This document shows positions 18,789-26,900 of a stretch of 64,000 nt of DNA, one piece after another. Location of the stretch: positions 4,898,001 to 4,962,000 of the forward strand of contig NZ_CP114205.1 in NCBI RefSeq assembly GCF_027497495.1, given 5' to 3'. Below the pieces are notes generated by a model that saw only the letters and a list, made by a program, of their open reading frames with translations, searched no databases and was not told where the DNA came from. Source of the DNA: Streptomyces tubercidicus (GTDB lineage Bacteria > Actinomycetota > Actinomycetes > Streptomycetales > Streptomycetaceae). Each line of letters opens with the position of its first letter. The stretch's first letter is position 1. The position numbers and the translations under genes are program-made.

Positions 18789-20180
18789 ATGAGCACCACG
18801 GAGCGTCCCAGGATCCTCGTTGTAGGCGGTGGGTACGTAGGCCTGTACGCGGCACGCCGCATCCTCAAGCAGATGCGGTACGGCGAGGCGACTGTCACGG
18901 TCGTCGACCCGCGCTCGTACATGACGTACCAGCCCTTCCTCCCCGAAGCTGCAGCCGGCAGCATCTCCCCCCGCCACGTCGTGGTGCCGCTACGACGCGT
19001 GCTGCCCAAGGCGGAGGTCCTCACCGGCCGGGTCACCACCATCGACCAGGACCGCAAGGTCGCCACGATCGCCCCGCTGGTCGGCGAGGCGTACGAGCTG
19101 CCCTTCGACTACCTGGTCATCGCGATGGGCGCGGTCTCCCGTACCTTCCCGATCCCCGGCCTGGCCGAGAACGGCATCGGCATGAAGGGCGTGGAAGAGG
19201 CCATCGGCCTGCGCAACCACGTGCTGGAGCAGCTGGACAAGGCCGACTCCACGACCGACGAGGACGTCCGCCGCAAGGCGCTCACCTTCGTCTTCGTCGG
19301 CGGTGGCTTCGCGGGTGCGGAGACCATCGGTGAGGTCGAGGACATGGCCCGCGACGCCGCCAAGTACTACAACAACGTGAAGCGCGAGGACATGCGCTTC
19401 CTCCTGGTCGACGTCGCCGACAAGATCCTCCCCGAGGTCGGCCCGAAGCTCGGCGCCTACGGCAAGGAGCACCTGGAGAGCCGCGGTGTCGAGGTCTACC
19501 TCAAGACCGGCATGGACTCCTGCGTCGACGGCCATGTGAAGCTCAACAACGGCCTTGAGGTCGACTCCAACACCATCGTGTGGACCGCGGGCGTCAAGCC
19601 GAACCCGGCGCTGGCCCGCTTCGGTCTGCCGCTCGGCCCGCGCGGCCACGTCGACACCGGCACCACCCTCCAGGTGCAGGGCACCGACTACATCTGGGCC
19701 GCCGGCGACAACGCCCAGGTCCCGGACATGGTCGGCCGCAAGAACGGCAACGAGAACGCCTGGTGCCCGCCGAACGCCCAGCACGCGCTGCGGCAGGCCA
19801 AGGTCCTCGGCGACAACGTGCTCTCCGGTATGCGGGGCTTCCCGCAGAAGGAGTACAGCCACGCCAACAAGGGTGCGGTCGCCGGTCTGGGCCTGCACAA
19901 GGGCGTCGCGATGATCGTCATGGGCAAGATGAAGATCAAGCTCAAGGGCCGTCTCGCCTGGTACATGCACCGCGCGTACCACGGCATGGCGATGCCGACG
20001 TTCAACCGCAAGATCCGGGTCTTCGCCGACTGGACGCTGGCCATGTTCCTCAAGCGCGAGGTCGTCTCGCTCGGCGCCATGGAGAACCCCCGCGAGGAGT
20101 TCTACGAGGCCGCCAAGCCGGCGCCGGCCCCGCCGACCGCCGCCGAGGCCGGGGACAAGACCAAGGCCAAGGCTTCCTGA
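18789..20180 (+). CDS. ndh: Type II NADH dehydrogenase (NDH-2)
   Basis: Membrane-associated single-subunit flavoenzyme passing electrons from NADH to menaquinone without proton pumping. 463 residues from ATG 18789. FAD-binding Rossmann motif ILVVGGGYVGLYAARRI (residues ~10-26), NADH-binding motif FVFVGGGFAGAETIGEVEDM (near 165), the flavin contact IWAAGDNAQVPD (near 300), and the C-terminal amphipathic part LKGRLAWYMHRAYHG and FADWTLAMFLKREVVSLG that anchors it to the membrane. It ends in an Ala/Pro/Lys tail. Two Rex-like sites lie in the 450-base upstream region, so redox control is likely. Confidence 0.95.
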   Translation: MSTTERPRILVVGGGYVGLYAARRILKQMRYGEATVTVVDPRSYMTYQPFLPEAAAGSISPRHVVVPLRRVLPKAEVLTGRVTTIDQDRKVATIAPLVGEAYELPFDYLVIAMGAVSRTFPIPGLAENGIGMKGVEEAIGLRNHVLEQLDKADSTTDEDVRRKALTFVFVGGGFAGAETIGEVEDMARDAAKYYNNVKREDMRFLLVDVADKILPEVGPKLGAYGKEHLESRGVEVYLKTGMDSCVDGHVKLNNGLEVDSNTIVWTAGVKPNPALARFGLPLGPRGHVDTGTTLQVQGTDYIWAAGDNAQVPDMVGRKNGNENAWCPPNAQHALRQAKVLGDNVLSGMRGFPQKEYSHANKGAVAGLGLHKGVAMIVMGKMKIKLKGRLAWYMHRAYHGMAMPTFNRKIRVFADWTLAMFLKREVVSLGAMENPREEFYEAAKPAPAPPTAAEAGDKTKAKAS

Positions 20181-20209
20181 ATTCCCGGTCGGCTACTCCG
20201 ACCAGCCCG

Positions 20210-20243
20210 AAGGGCGTCCGCCATCCGTGGGGCGGGCGCCCTT
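20210..20243 (+). terminator. Terminator after ndh
   Basis: AAGGGCGTCCGCC (20210-20222) pairs with GGCGGGCGCCCTT (20231-20243), one G-U position, followed by T-rich sequence. Confidence 0.75.
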
Positions 20244-20379
20244 TGGCGTGTCCGCTCTGGCGAAAAGCGGGCGGTGTGCGGTTCTCTTACGTGTGAACGG
20301 GACTAACTGGGCGCCCCATTGGCGTTTACGTGGTGGGTGAAGCTTCTTTGCCCGACTCGTCAACACGGAGGTGTGCGAC

Positions 20380-21687
20380 ATGGCCGACGCCGCTGGACGG
20401 CTCACCAAGCTCGCCGAGGAGGTGCTGGGAGCACCGCTCCCGGTACGCATCCGCGCCTGGGACCGCAGCGAGTCCGGACCGCCGGGGGCACCCACGCTCG
20501 TCATCCGCCATCGCCGGGCACTGCGCCGGATGATGTTCCGGCCCGGCGAACTCGGGCTGGCCCGCGCCTGGGTGGCCGGCGACCTGGACATCGACGGCGA
20601 TCTCTACGAGGCGCTCGACCGGCTCGCCGGGCTGATCTGGGAGCGCGACGACGCCCCCCGGCCGCAGCGCGCCGCCGTCGTGCGCGCCCTGGCCCGCCCG
20701 GAGATCCGCGCCGCCGCCCGGGAACTGCTGACCCTGGCCGGGGCCCCGGTCCCGCCGGCGCCGCCCGCGGAAGAGGTCCGGCGCCGCCGCGGACCGCTGC
20801 ACACCCTGCGGCGCGACAAGGAAGCCATCAGCCACCACTACGACGTGGGCAACGACTTCTACGCCCTGGTGCTCGGCCCGTCCATGGTCTACTCCTGCGC
20901 CTACTGGGAGAGCCCCAGCGCCACTCTGGAGGACGCCCAGCGCGACAAGCTCGACCTGATCTGCCGCAAGCTCGGCCTCCAGAAGGACCGGCGGCTGCTC
21001 GACGTGGGCTGCGGCTGGGGCTCGATGGTGCTGCACGCCGCCCGCGAGTACGGCGTACGGGCGGTCGGCATCACCCTCTCCGAGGAGCAGGCCACCTTCG
21101 CCCGTAAGCGGATCGCCGAGGCCGGGCTGGCCGACCGGGTCGAGATCCGGGTGCAGGACTACCGCGAGATCCATGACGAGCCGTTCGACGCGATCTCCTC
21201 GATCGGGATGGCCGAGCACGTCGGCCGGACGCAGTACGGGGAGTACGCCGCCGCGCTGTACCGCCTCCTCCAGCCCGGCGGGCGGCTGCTCAACCACCAG
21301 ATCGCCCGGCGGCCGGTCGCGGACGAGGAGGCGTACCACGTCGATGAGTTCATCGACCGGTATGTGTTCCCGGACGGTGAGCTGGCGCCGGTCGGGCAGA
21401 CCGTCGGCCAGCTGGAGGAGGCCGGGTTCGAGGTACGGGACGTGGAGGCGATCCGCGAGCACTACGCGCTGACGCTGCGGAGCTGGGTCGCCAACCTGGA
21501 ACGGCACTGGGACGAGGCGGCGCGGCTCACCTCCACCGGCCGGGCCCGGGTGTGGCGGCTCTACATGGCCGCATCGGCCCTGTCCTTCGAGCGCAACCGC
21601 ATAGGAGTCAACCAGGTGCTGGCGGTCCGGACCCCGGAGAGCGGGGAGTCGGGGCTGCCGTTGCGGGGGCGGGACTGGACCGGCTGA
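20380..21687 (+). CDS. Cyclopropane-fatty-acyl-phospholipid synthase-like SAM methyltransferase
   Basis: SAM-dependent enzyme that adds a methylene or methyl group to the double bond of phospholipid acyl chains. 435 residues. ATG 20380 is placed seven bases after GGAGG; a GTG at 20371 overlaps that ribosome site and is less likely. An N-terminal Cfa-type helical domain (residues ~1-145, ending RRDKEAISHHYDVGNDFY) precedes the methyltransferase core with LLDVGCGWGSMVLHAA (near 205), GITLSEEQ and the SSIGMAEHVG motif. The family's C-terminal motifs (FIDRYVFPDGEL, HYALTLRSW) are present. Product could be cyclopropane or methyl-branched (tuberculostearic-type) lipid. Confidence 0.92.
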   Translation: MADAAGRLTKLAEEVLGAPLPVRIRAWDRSESGPPGAPTLVIRHRRALRRMMFRPGELGLARAWVAGDLDIDGDLYEALDRLAGLIWERDDAPRPQRAAVVRALARPEIRAAARELLTLAGAPVPPAPPAEEVRRRRGPLHTLRRDKEAISHHYDVGNDFYALVLGPSMVYSCAYWESPSATLEDAQRDKLDLICRKLGLQKDRRLLDVGCGWGSMVLHAAREYGVRAVGITLSEEQATFARKRIAEAGLADRVEIRVQDYREIHDEPFDAISSIGMAEHVGRTQYGEYAAALYRLLQPGGRLLNHQIARRPVADEEAYHVDEFIDRYVFPDGELAPVGQTVGQLEEAGFEVRDVEAIREHYALTLRSWVANLERHWDEAARLTSTGRARVWRLYMAASALSFERNRIGVNQVLAVRTPESGESGLPLRGRDWTG

Positions 21688-21734
21688 CACGGCGGTGCGC
21701 CGGACCCGTCCGGGCCCGGCGCACCCACCGCGTG

Positions 21735-24251
21735 CTACTCCGCCTTGATGGCGGTCAGCATGTTCAGCCGCGCCGCCCGGCGGGCCGGCCACAGGGCCGC
21801 CAGTACGCCGATGAGCGCCGCCGCCGCGAAGAAGAGGCCGAGCCGCCCCCAGGGCAGCACCAGCGCGTACGTCGGCATGCTGCCGCTGATCATCGGACCG
21901 GCCGCCCAGCCGAAGAAGACGCCCAGGCCGATGCCGAGCACCCCGCCGAAGAGCGAGATCACCAGGGACTCCAGCCGCACCATCCGCTTGATACCGGGGC
22001 GGTCCAGTCCGATGGCGCGCAGCATGCCGATCTCGCGCGAGCGTTCGAAGACCGACATCGCCAGGGTGTTGATGACGCCGAGCACCGCGACGATCACGGC
22101 CATGGCGAGCAGTGCGTACAGCATGTTCAGTATCAGGGTGACCGCGCCGGCGATCGCTTCGGTGACCTCCTGCTTGTCGGCGACGAAGAGCGCCGGGTTC
22201 TTGCCGAGCGCCGTGACCAGCGCGTCCTTGGTGGCGTCGGTGGCGCCGTCCTTGGTCTTCACCAGCACCTGCGAATCATCGGCCGTCTTCTCATGCGGGG
22301 CCAGCGTGGCGTTGTCCAGGATGACGCCCATGATGATGCCGTTGCCCTCGTAGACACCCGAGACGGTGAGCGTGCTCTTCTTGCCGTCCGCGAAGGTCAC
22401 CGGGAAGCGGGAGCCGGGGTGCAGCCCCTTCTCCTTGGCGGTGTCGCTGTCCACGACCACCTGGTTGCCCTGGATGGTGCCCAGTGAGCCCTGGGTGAAG
22501 TCGAGCCGGGCGACCTTGTCGAAGTCCTTGCCGTTGACGCCGGTCAGGAGCGCGCCGTCCGTGAAGGACTTGCGCAGCGGGCTGACGGCGGTGACCTCGT
22601 CCAGGGTGCTGAGCTTCTTCGCCACGTCGGGGGAGAGCGGCGCCGAGCCGGCCATGGAGACCACGTAGTCGGACTTGAGCGAGGCGACGGCCTGCTTCTC
22701 GACGGAGGTCTGCAGACTGGTCGCGACCACCGTCAGGCCGGTGATCAGGGTCAGTCCGACCATCAGCGCGGAGGCGGTGGCCGCCGTACGGCGCGGATTG
22801 CGGACCGAGTTCTGCCGGGCGAGGGTGCCGGCGACCCCGAAGATCCGCAGGACGGGCGCGGCCAGTGCGATCAGCGGGCGGGACAGCAGCGGCGTCAGGA
22901 TGAACACGCCGATCATCAGCAGCGTCGCACCGCCTGCCAGTACCAGGTCGGCGTTCTTGTTGTCGGATGCGCCGGTGCCGTAGAGCACCACGGCGATACC
23001 GGCGCCGGCGAAGAGCGCACCGATGGCGTTGCGCAGCACCAGCGATTTGGTGGTGGCGGTGGCGTGCACGCTGTTCATCGCGGCGATCGGCGGGATCTTC
23101 GCGGCGCGCCGGCCCGGCAGCCAGGCGGCCAGGACGGTGACGAGGGTGCCGACGAGCAGCGAGGTCAGCACGGCCGACATGGGCACCACCAGGGGGCCGT
23201 CGGGAATGTTGCCGCTCATGCTGCCCATCAGGGCGCGCAGCCCGGCGCCGACGCCGATGCCGGCGGCAAAGCCGACGACGGAGGCGATCGCGCCGACGAC
23301 GAATGCCTCGGTCAGCACCGAGCGGGTGACCTGGCGGCGGCTGGCGCCGACCGCGCGCAGCAGCGCCAGTTCCCGGGTGCGCTGGGCGACCAGCATGGTG
23401 AAGGTGTTGACGATGAGGAAGATGCCGACGAAGAGCGCGATACCGGCGAAGATCAGCAGTGCGGTCTGCATGGTGCTGTTCTTCTTGGCGTTCGCCTTGC
23501 CGATGTCGTCGGCGAGTTGCTTGCCGGTGGTGGCCTCGACGCTGCCCTTGGGCAGCGCGGACTCGACCGCGGACTTCAGGGCGGTCTGGGAGGTGCCCGG
23601 GTCGGCCTTGATCCGGATCTCCTGGAACCCGCCGGGGGCGCCCAGCAGCTTCTGGGCGGTCGGGGTGTCGAACAGGGCGAGGGCGCCGCCGGCCGTGACC
23701 GCACTGTCGTCGGTGGTGAAGATGCCGGTCAGCTTCTGCTCGTGGACCGGTCCGTTGGCGGACAGCCGTACGGTGTCGCCGACTTTGTAGCCGGCCTCGT
23801 CCGCGGTGCGGGCGTCCAGTGCGAACTCGTGCGGGCCGTGCGGGGCCGCGCCGTCGCGCATCGGGTAGCGGGCGTCCTTGCCGTCGGCGCCGGGGAAGTA
23901 GTTGCCGCCCTTGCTGGAGTTGGGGTCGCCGATCAGCGCGCCGTTCTTGTCGGCGATGCCGGTGAAGCCGGAGATGAGGCCGGTGGCGGAGGCCGCGCCG
24001 GGTACCCGGGCGGACTTGTCGAGCAGCTTCTGGTCGATGACGGGCAACCCGGAGCCGTTGCCGGACGGCGCGCGGAGCGACACGTCGACGTCACGGAGGT
24101 TCTGGCGGGACTGGGCCTGGGATGCCTGGGAGACGGTCTCGGTGAAGACCAGGGTGCCGGAGACGAAGGCCACGCCGAGCATCACGGCGAGCACGGTCAT
24201 CAGCAGCCGGGCCTTGTGCGCAAGCACATTGCGCAAGGCGGTTTTGAACAT
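21735..24251 (-). CDS. FtsX-type ABC transporter permease with two FtsX domains
   Basis: Membrane half of a MacB/LolCDE-like ABC exporter, 838 residues from ATG 24251. Helix 1 near residues 15-40, then a large extracytoplasmic MacB-type periplasmic core domain (~45-260). The first FtsX domain has three helices (~270-390: TALLIFAGIALFVGIFLIVN, VVGFAAGIGVGAG). A middle transmembrane pair is followed by a second extracytoplasmic region (~500-690) and the second FtsX domain (~700-838, LAMAVIVAVLGVINTLAMS, ERSREIGMLRAIG). It is 48 bases downstream of the matching ATPase gene. It is probably a mechano-transmission or lipoprotein/peptide export system rather than a nutrient importer; substrate unknown. 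Confidence 0.93.
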   Translation of the reverse strand: MFKTALRNVLAHKARLLMTVLAVMLGVAFVSGTLVFTETVSQASQAQSRQNLRDVDVSLRAPSGNGSGLPVIDQKLLDKSARVPGAASATGLISGFTGIADKNGALIGDPNSSKGGNYFPGADGKDARYPMRDGAAPHGPHEFALDARTADEAGYKVGDTVRLSANGPVHEQKLTGIFTTDDSAVTAGGALALFDTPTAQKLLGAPGGFQEIRIKADPGTSQTALKSAVESALPKGSVEATTGKQLADDIGKANAKKNSTMQTALLIFAGIALFVGIFLIVNTFTMLVAQRTRELALLRAVGASRRQVTRSVLTEAFVVGAIASVVGFAAGIGVGAGLRALMGSMSGNIPDGPLVVPMSAVLTSLLVGTLVTVLAAWLPGRRAAKIPPIAAMNSVHATATTKSLVLRNAIGALFAGAGIAVVLYGTGASDNKNADLVLAGGATLLMIGVFILTPLLSRPLIALAAPVLRIFGVAGTLARQNSVRNPRRTAATASALMVGLTLITGLTVVATSLQTSVEKQAVASLKSDYVVSMAGSAPLSPDVAKKLSTLDEVTAVSPLRKSFTDGALLTGVNGKDFDKVARLDFTQGSLGTIQGNQVVVDSDTAKEKGLHPGSRFPVTFADGKKSTLTVSGVYEGNGIIMGVILDNATLAPHEKTADDSQVLVKTKDGATDATKDALVTALGKNPALFVADKQEVTEAIAGAVTLILNMLYALLAMAVIVAVLGVINTLAMSVFERSREIGMLRAIGLDRPGIKRMVRLESLVISLFGGVLGIGLGVFFGWAAGPMISGSMPTYALVLPWGRLGLFFAAAALIGVLAALWPARRAARLNMLTAIKAE

Positions 24252-24299
24252 GAGGGGTCCTGGGGGAGAGGTCCGGTCGTACGGGGCGGCTGCTGTTGA

Positions 24300-25082
24300 T
24301 CAGCTCGTGCGGGCCTTGGCGTCGAAGCCCTTCATCCGCTCCAGCACGGCGTCGGAGGTCGGGTCGGCCATGTCGTCGACGATCCGGCCGTCGGCGAGGA
24401 AGACCACCCGGTCCGCGTAGGAGGCGGCGACCGGGTCGTGGGTCACCATCACCACGGTCTGGCCCAGTTCGCGTACGGAGTTGCGCAGAAAGCCGAGGAC
24501 CTCGGCGCCGGAGCGCGAGTCGAGGTTGCCGGTGGGCTCGTCGGCGAAGATGATCTCGGGCTGGGAGGCGAGCGCGCGAGCGACCGCGACGCGCTGCTGC
24601 TGGCCGCCGGAGAGCTGGCTGGGGCGGTGCTTGAGGCGGTCGGCCAGGCCGACGGTCTGCACGACGCGGTCCAGCCAGGCGCGGTCCGGCTTACGGCCCG
24701 CGATGTCCATCGGCAGCGTGATGTTCTCCAGGGCGGTCAGGGTCGGCAGCAGGTTGAACGCCTGGAAGATGAAGCCGATCTTGTCGCGCCGGAGTTGGGT
24801 GAGCTTCTTGTCCTTCAGGCCGGTGAGTTCGGTCTCGCCGATCCGGGCGGAACCGCCGGAGATCGAGTCCAGCCCGGCCATGCAGTGCATCAGCGTCGAC
24901 TTGCCGGACCCGGAGGGGCCCATGATCGCGGTGAACTCGGCCTGCCGGAATTCGACGGAGACCGCGTCCAGGGCGACCACCTGGGTCTCGCCCTGTCCGT
25001 AGACCTTGGAGAGGTCCGTGGCGCGGGCGGCCGCCGCGGCGGCCCGGGTGGCGGTGGCGGCACCGAAGGGGGTGGTGGTCAC
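24300..25082 (-). CDS. ABC transporter ATP-binding protein (MacB/LolD type)
   Basis: Nucleotide-binding subunit paired with the permease downstream. I chose GTG 25082 (MTTTPFGAAT) because AGGAG lies eight bases upstream; the frame is open to 25169. 260 residues. Walker A GPSGSGKST, Q-loop FQAFNLLP, signature LSGGQQQRVAVARAL, Walker B IIFADEPTGNLD and H-loop THDP are all intact. The N-terminal ~25 residues are Ala/Thr-rich and poorly conserved. First gene of a two-gene leftward operon. Confidence 0.94.
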   Translation of the reverse strand: MTTTPFGAATATRAAAAAARATDLSKVYGQGETQVVALDAVSVEFRQAEFTAIMGPSGSGKSTLMHCMAGLDSISGGSARIGETELTGLKDKKLTQLRRDKIGFIFQAFNLLPTLTALENITLPMDIAGRKPDRAWLDRVVQTVGLADRLKHRPSQLSGGQQQRVAVARALASQPEIIFADEPTGNLDSRSGAEVLGFLRNSVRELGQTVVMVTHDPVAASYADRVVFLADGRIVDDMADPTSDAVLERMKGFDAKARTS

Positions 25083-25556
25083 GGCAAGGTGCTCCTGTCG
25101 TACGAGGGCGATCGGTTCCGCCGCGGCCACAGGGTTCCGGGCTGCGTACGGGAAGCGGACGCCTTCCATCGTGGGTCAGAGAACCGTGCGCGGACGTCAA
25201 CCCCTGTGGCCGTCCTGGCCCACCCCTGGGACGTAGCCGGCGGGCGTCTGTCATCCCTGCGGAGGATGCCGCTCCGGATGCCGCTACTGCGTCCGCGGCA
25301 CCGGGAAGGGCGGCCCGGCCGGGCTGACGGACCCGTCAGCGAGGCATCGACTTTCCGTCAATTCGGGCATGAAAATGCGCCGGGGGGCTTCCTCACGAAG
25401 CGGGCCTTCAGGCATGTGCCGATGGCCCGTACCGGGCGCTGATGCTCACTCAGTTGCCAATAAAATAAGACAACCTCGGGAAGAGCGGCCGATCTGTGTC
25501 GTGCACTGCGGGCTACGCTCGTGCTGCCCTCTTTGAGGTGCCATGGGGGATCCCAG
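25083..25556. other. Intergenic region carrying the ABC operon and bldA promoters
   Basis: 474 bases upstream of both the leftward ABC operon and the rightward tRNA. The last ~60 bases (around GGGCTACGCTCG, 25510-25521) are where the tRNA promoter should lie: TACGCT is a plausible -10 about 40 bases before the mature 5' end. No protein-coding gene is supported. Confidence 0.4.
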
Positions 25557-25638
25557 GCCCGGATGGTGGAATGCAGACACGGCGAGCTTAAACCTCGCTG
25601 GCCTACGGGCCGTGCCGGTTCAAGTCCGGCTCCGGGCA
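25557..25638 (+). tRNA. bldA: tRNA-Leu(UAA), bldA
   Basis: Class II tRNA of 82 bases. Acceptor GCCCGGA pairs with TCCGGGC and the discriminator base is A; CCA is not encoded. Anticodon stem GCGAG/CTCGC encloses the loop CTTAAAC with anticodon TAA. A long variable arm (TGGCC ... GGCC region) and the T-arm CCGG-TTCAAGT-CCGG follow. This is the only tRNA that reads UUA, so it matches bldA, whose timing controls TTA-containing developmental and antibiotic genes in Streptomyces. I saw no in-frame TTA codon in the genes of this window. Confidence 0.96.
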
Positions 25639-25677
25639 CTCCGCAACGCTGCGGAGCTTAACTGAATTTTCAACGAG

Positions 25678-25709
25678 AAGGGCCGCCCGGGGGAAAGCCG
25701 ACGGCCCTT
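25678..25709. terminator. Bidirectional terminator between bldA and glycosyltransferase
   Basis: AAGGGCCG (25678-25685) pairs with CGGCCCTT (25702-25709) across a 16-base loop, between the tRNA and the convergent glycosyltransferase gene. Confidence 0.65.
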
Positions 25710-25730
25710 CCGCCATTGTGCGTTGTCGGC

Positions 25731-26900
25731 TCAGCGCTCCACGAGCGCGAACAAGCTCTCCCAGCGGCCGACAATCTCCTCCGTGGAGAACCGCTGGATG
25801 TTCTCCCGGGCCGCTTCGCCCATCGTGTCCCGAAGCTCCTTGTCGGACATCAGGGCGTCGAGATGCCGGGCGAATTCGGTGATATTGCCCGGCGGGGCGA
25901 GGAATCCGTCCACGCCGTCGGTGATGATCTCGTGGACCCCCGGCGCCACATCGAACGCCACACACGGCACAGCCGTCGCCATCGCCTCCATGGGCGCCAG
26001 CGGGAAGCCCTCACCGCGCGAACTCAGCGCGAAGACCGCGCCCTCGCGCAGCGCGCCGGGGACGTCGGACGTCCGGCCCATCCAGCTGACCGAGGCGGTG
26101 ATGCCCAGCTCCGCGGCCTGCTTGCGCAGCGCCTCCTCTTCCTCGCCGGAGCCGTAGACCCGCAGCGTCCAGTCGGGGTGCTGCGGGGCGACCCGGGCCC
26201 AGGACTCCAACAGCAGGTCCACGCCCTTCTCTTCGTGCAGCCGGCCGATGCTGACCACGCACTTGCCGGAGCGGTCCGAGGGCACCTCGGGGAAGAAGGG
26301 CAGCGGGTTCGGCATGAAGCCGACGTTGTCCATCCGCTGCCGGATCCAGCGGTCCGCGTCCTCCCGGGTGAGCGTCAGCATCCGGTCGACGTCCTGGTAA
26401 AACCGCTTGACCCGGGCGAAGCGGGAGGACTTGCGGCAGGTGTCGAAGGATTCATGGCTCATCCCGAACACCGTCAGATCGGCGGTATCGGCCAGCGCGA
26501 CCCACTCCATGGCCCACACCTGAGTGACAATCACCACTCCGCCCGGCTTGGCCGCGCGGAACAGCGCGCTCAACTTGGCCGCCTGCTCCCGCATCCCGGC
26601 CTCGCGGGCCGCCCGGCGGCGCTGCTCGACGAGGTTGAGCTTGTCCTTGAGGCCGCGCACGGGGGTCACGGTCGGCGGGTGCTCGGCGTACAGCGTGGTG
26701 GTCCGGAACGGCACGTCGGGCGCCAGCTCCTGGACCCGCCCCTCGGGGGGCGGCACCACGCCGATGATGTGCACCCGGTGGCCCCGCTCGCTGAACAGCC
26801 GCGCCATCTGGTGCGACCAACTGGTGATGCCACCCAGCTCGTTGACGCTGTTGGACACGAAGAAGATGTCCCGCGGCTCGGCTGCGTTCGACTTGGTCAT
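25731..26900 (-). CDS. Family 4 glycosyltransferase
   Basis: GT-B-fold retaining glycosyltransferase, 389 residues. I chose ATG 26900, which forms a TGATG overlap with the stop of the upstream gene and has GGAG seven bases before it; an in-frame GTG at 26912 is possible. N-terminal acceptor domain starts DIFFVSNSVNELGGITSW (a GG-containing loop). The C-terminal GT4 domain has VVSIGRLHEEKGVDLLLESW (near residue 225), the nucleotide-sugar site RGEGFPLAPMEAMA with the EX7E-like pair, and GVHEIITDGVDG. It is coupled to a TagF-type polymerase, so a role in teichoic-acid or wall-glycan modification is inferred. Confidence 0.9.
   Translation of the reverse strand: MTKSNAAEPRDIFFVSNSVNELGGITSWSHQMARLFSERGHRVHIIGVVPPPEGRVQELAPDVPFRTTTLYAEHPPTVTPVRGLKDKLNLVEQRRRAAREAGMREQAAKLSALFRAAKPGGVVIVTQVWAMEWVALADTADLTVFGMSHESFDTCRKSSRFARVKRFYQDVDRMLTLTREDADRWIRQRMDNVGFMPNPLPFFPEVPSDRSGKCVVSIGRLHEEKGVDLLLESWARVAPQHPDWTLRVYGSGEEEEALRKQAAELGITASVSWMGRTSDVPGALREGAVFALSSRGEGFPLAPMEAMATAVPCVAFDVAPGVHEIITDGVDGFLAPPGNITEFARHLDALMSDKELRDTMGEAARENIQRFSTEEIVGRWESLFALVER

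Noticed and set aside
25500..25730. Additional tRNA or a TTA-containing gene near bldA
   Set aside because: Only one cloverleaf can be drawn; the flanking bases form no second acceptor stem, and the nearby TTA words are in non-coding DNA or out of frame.
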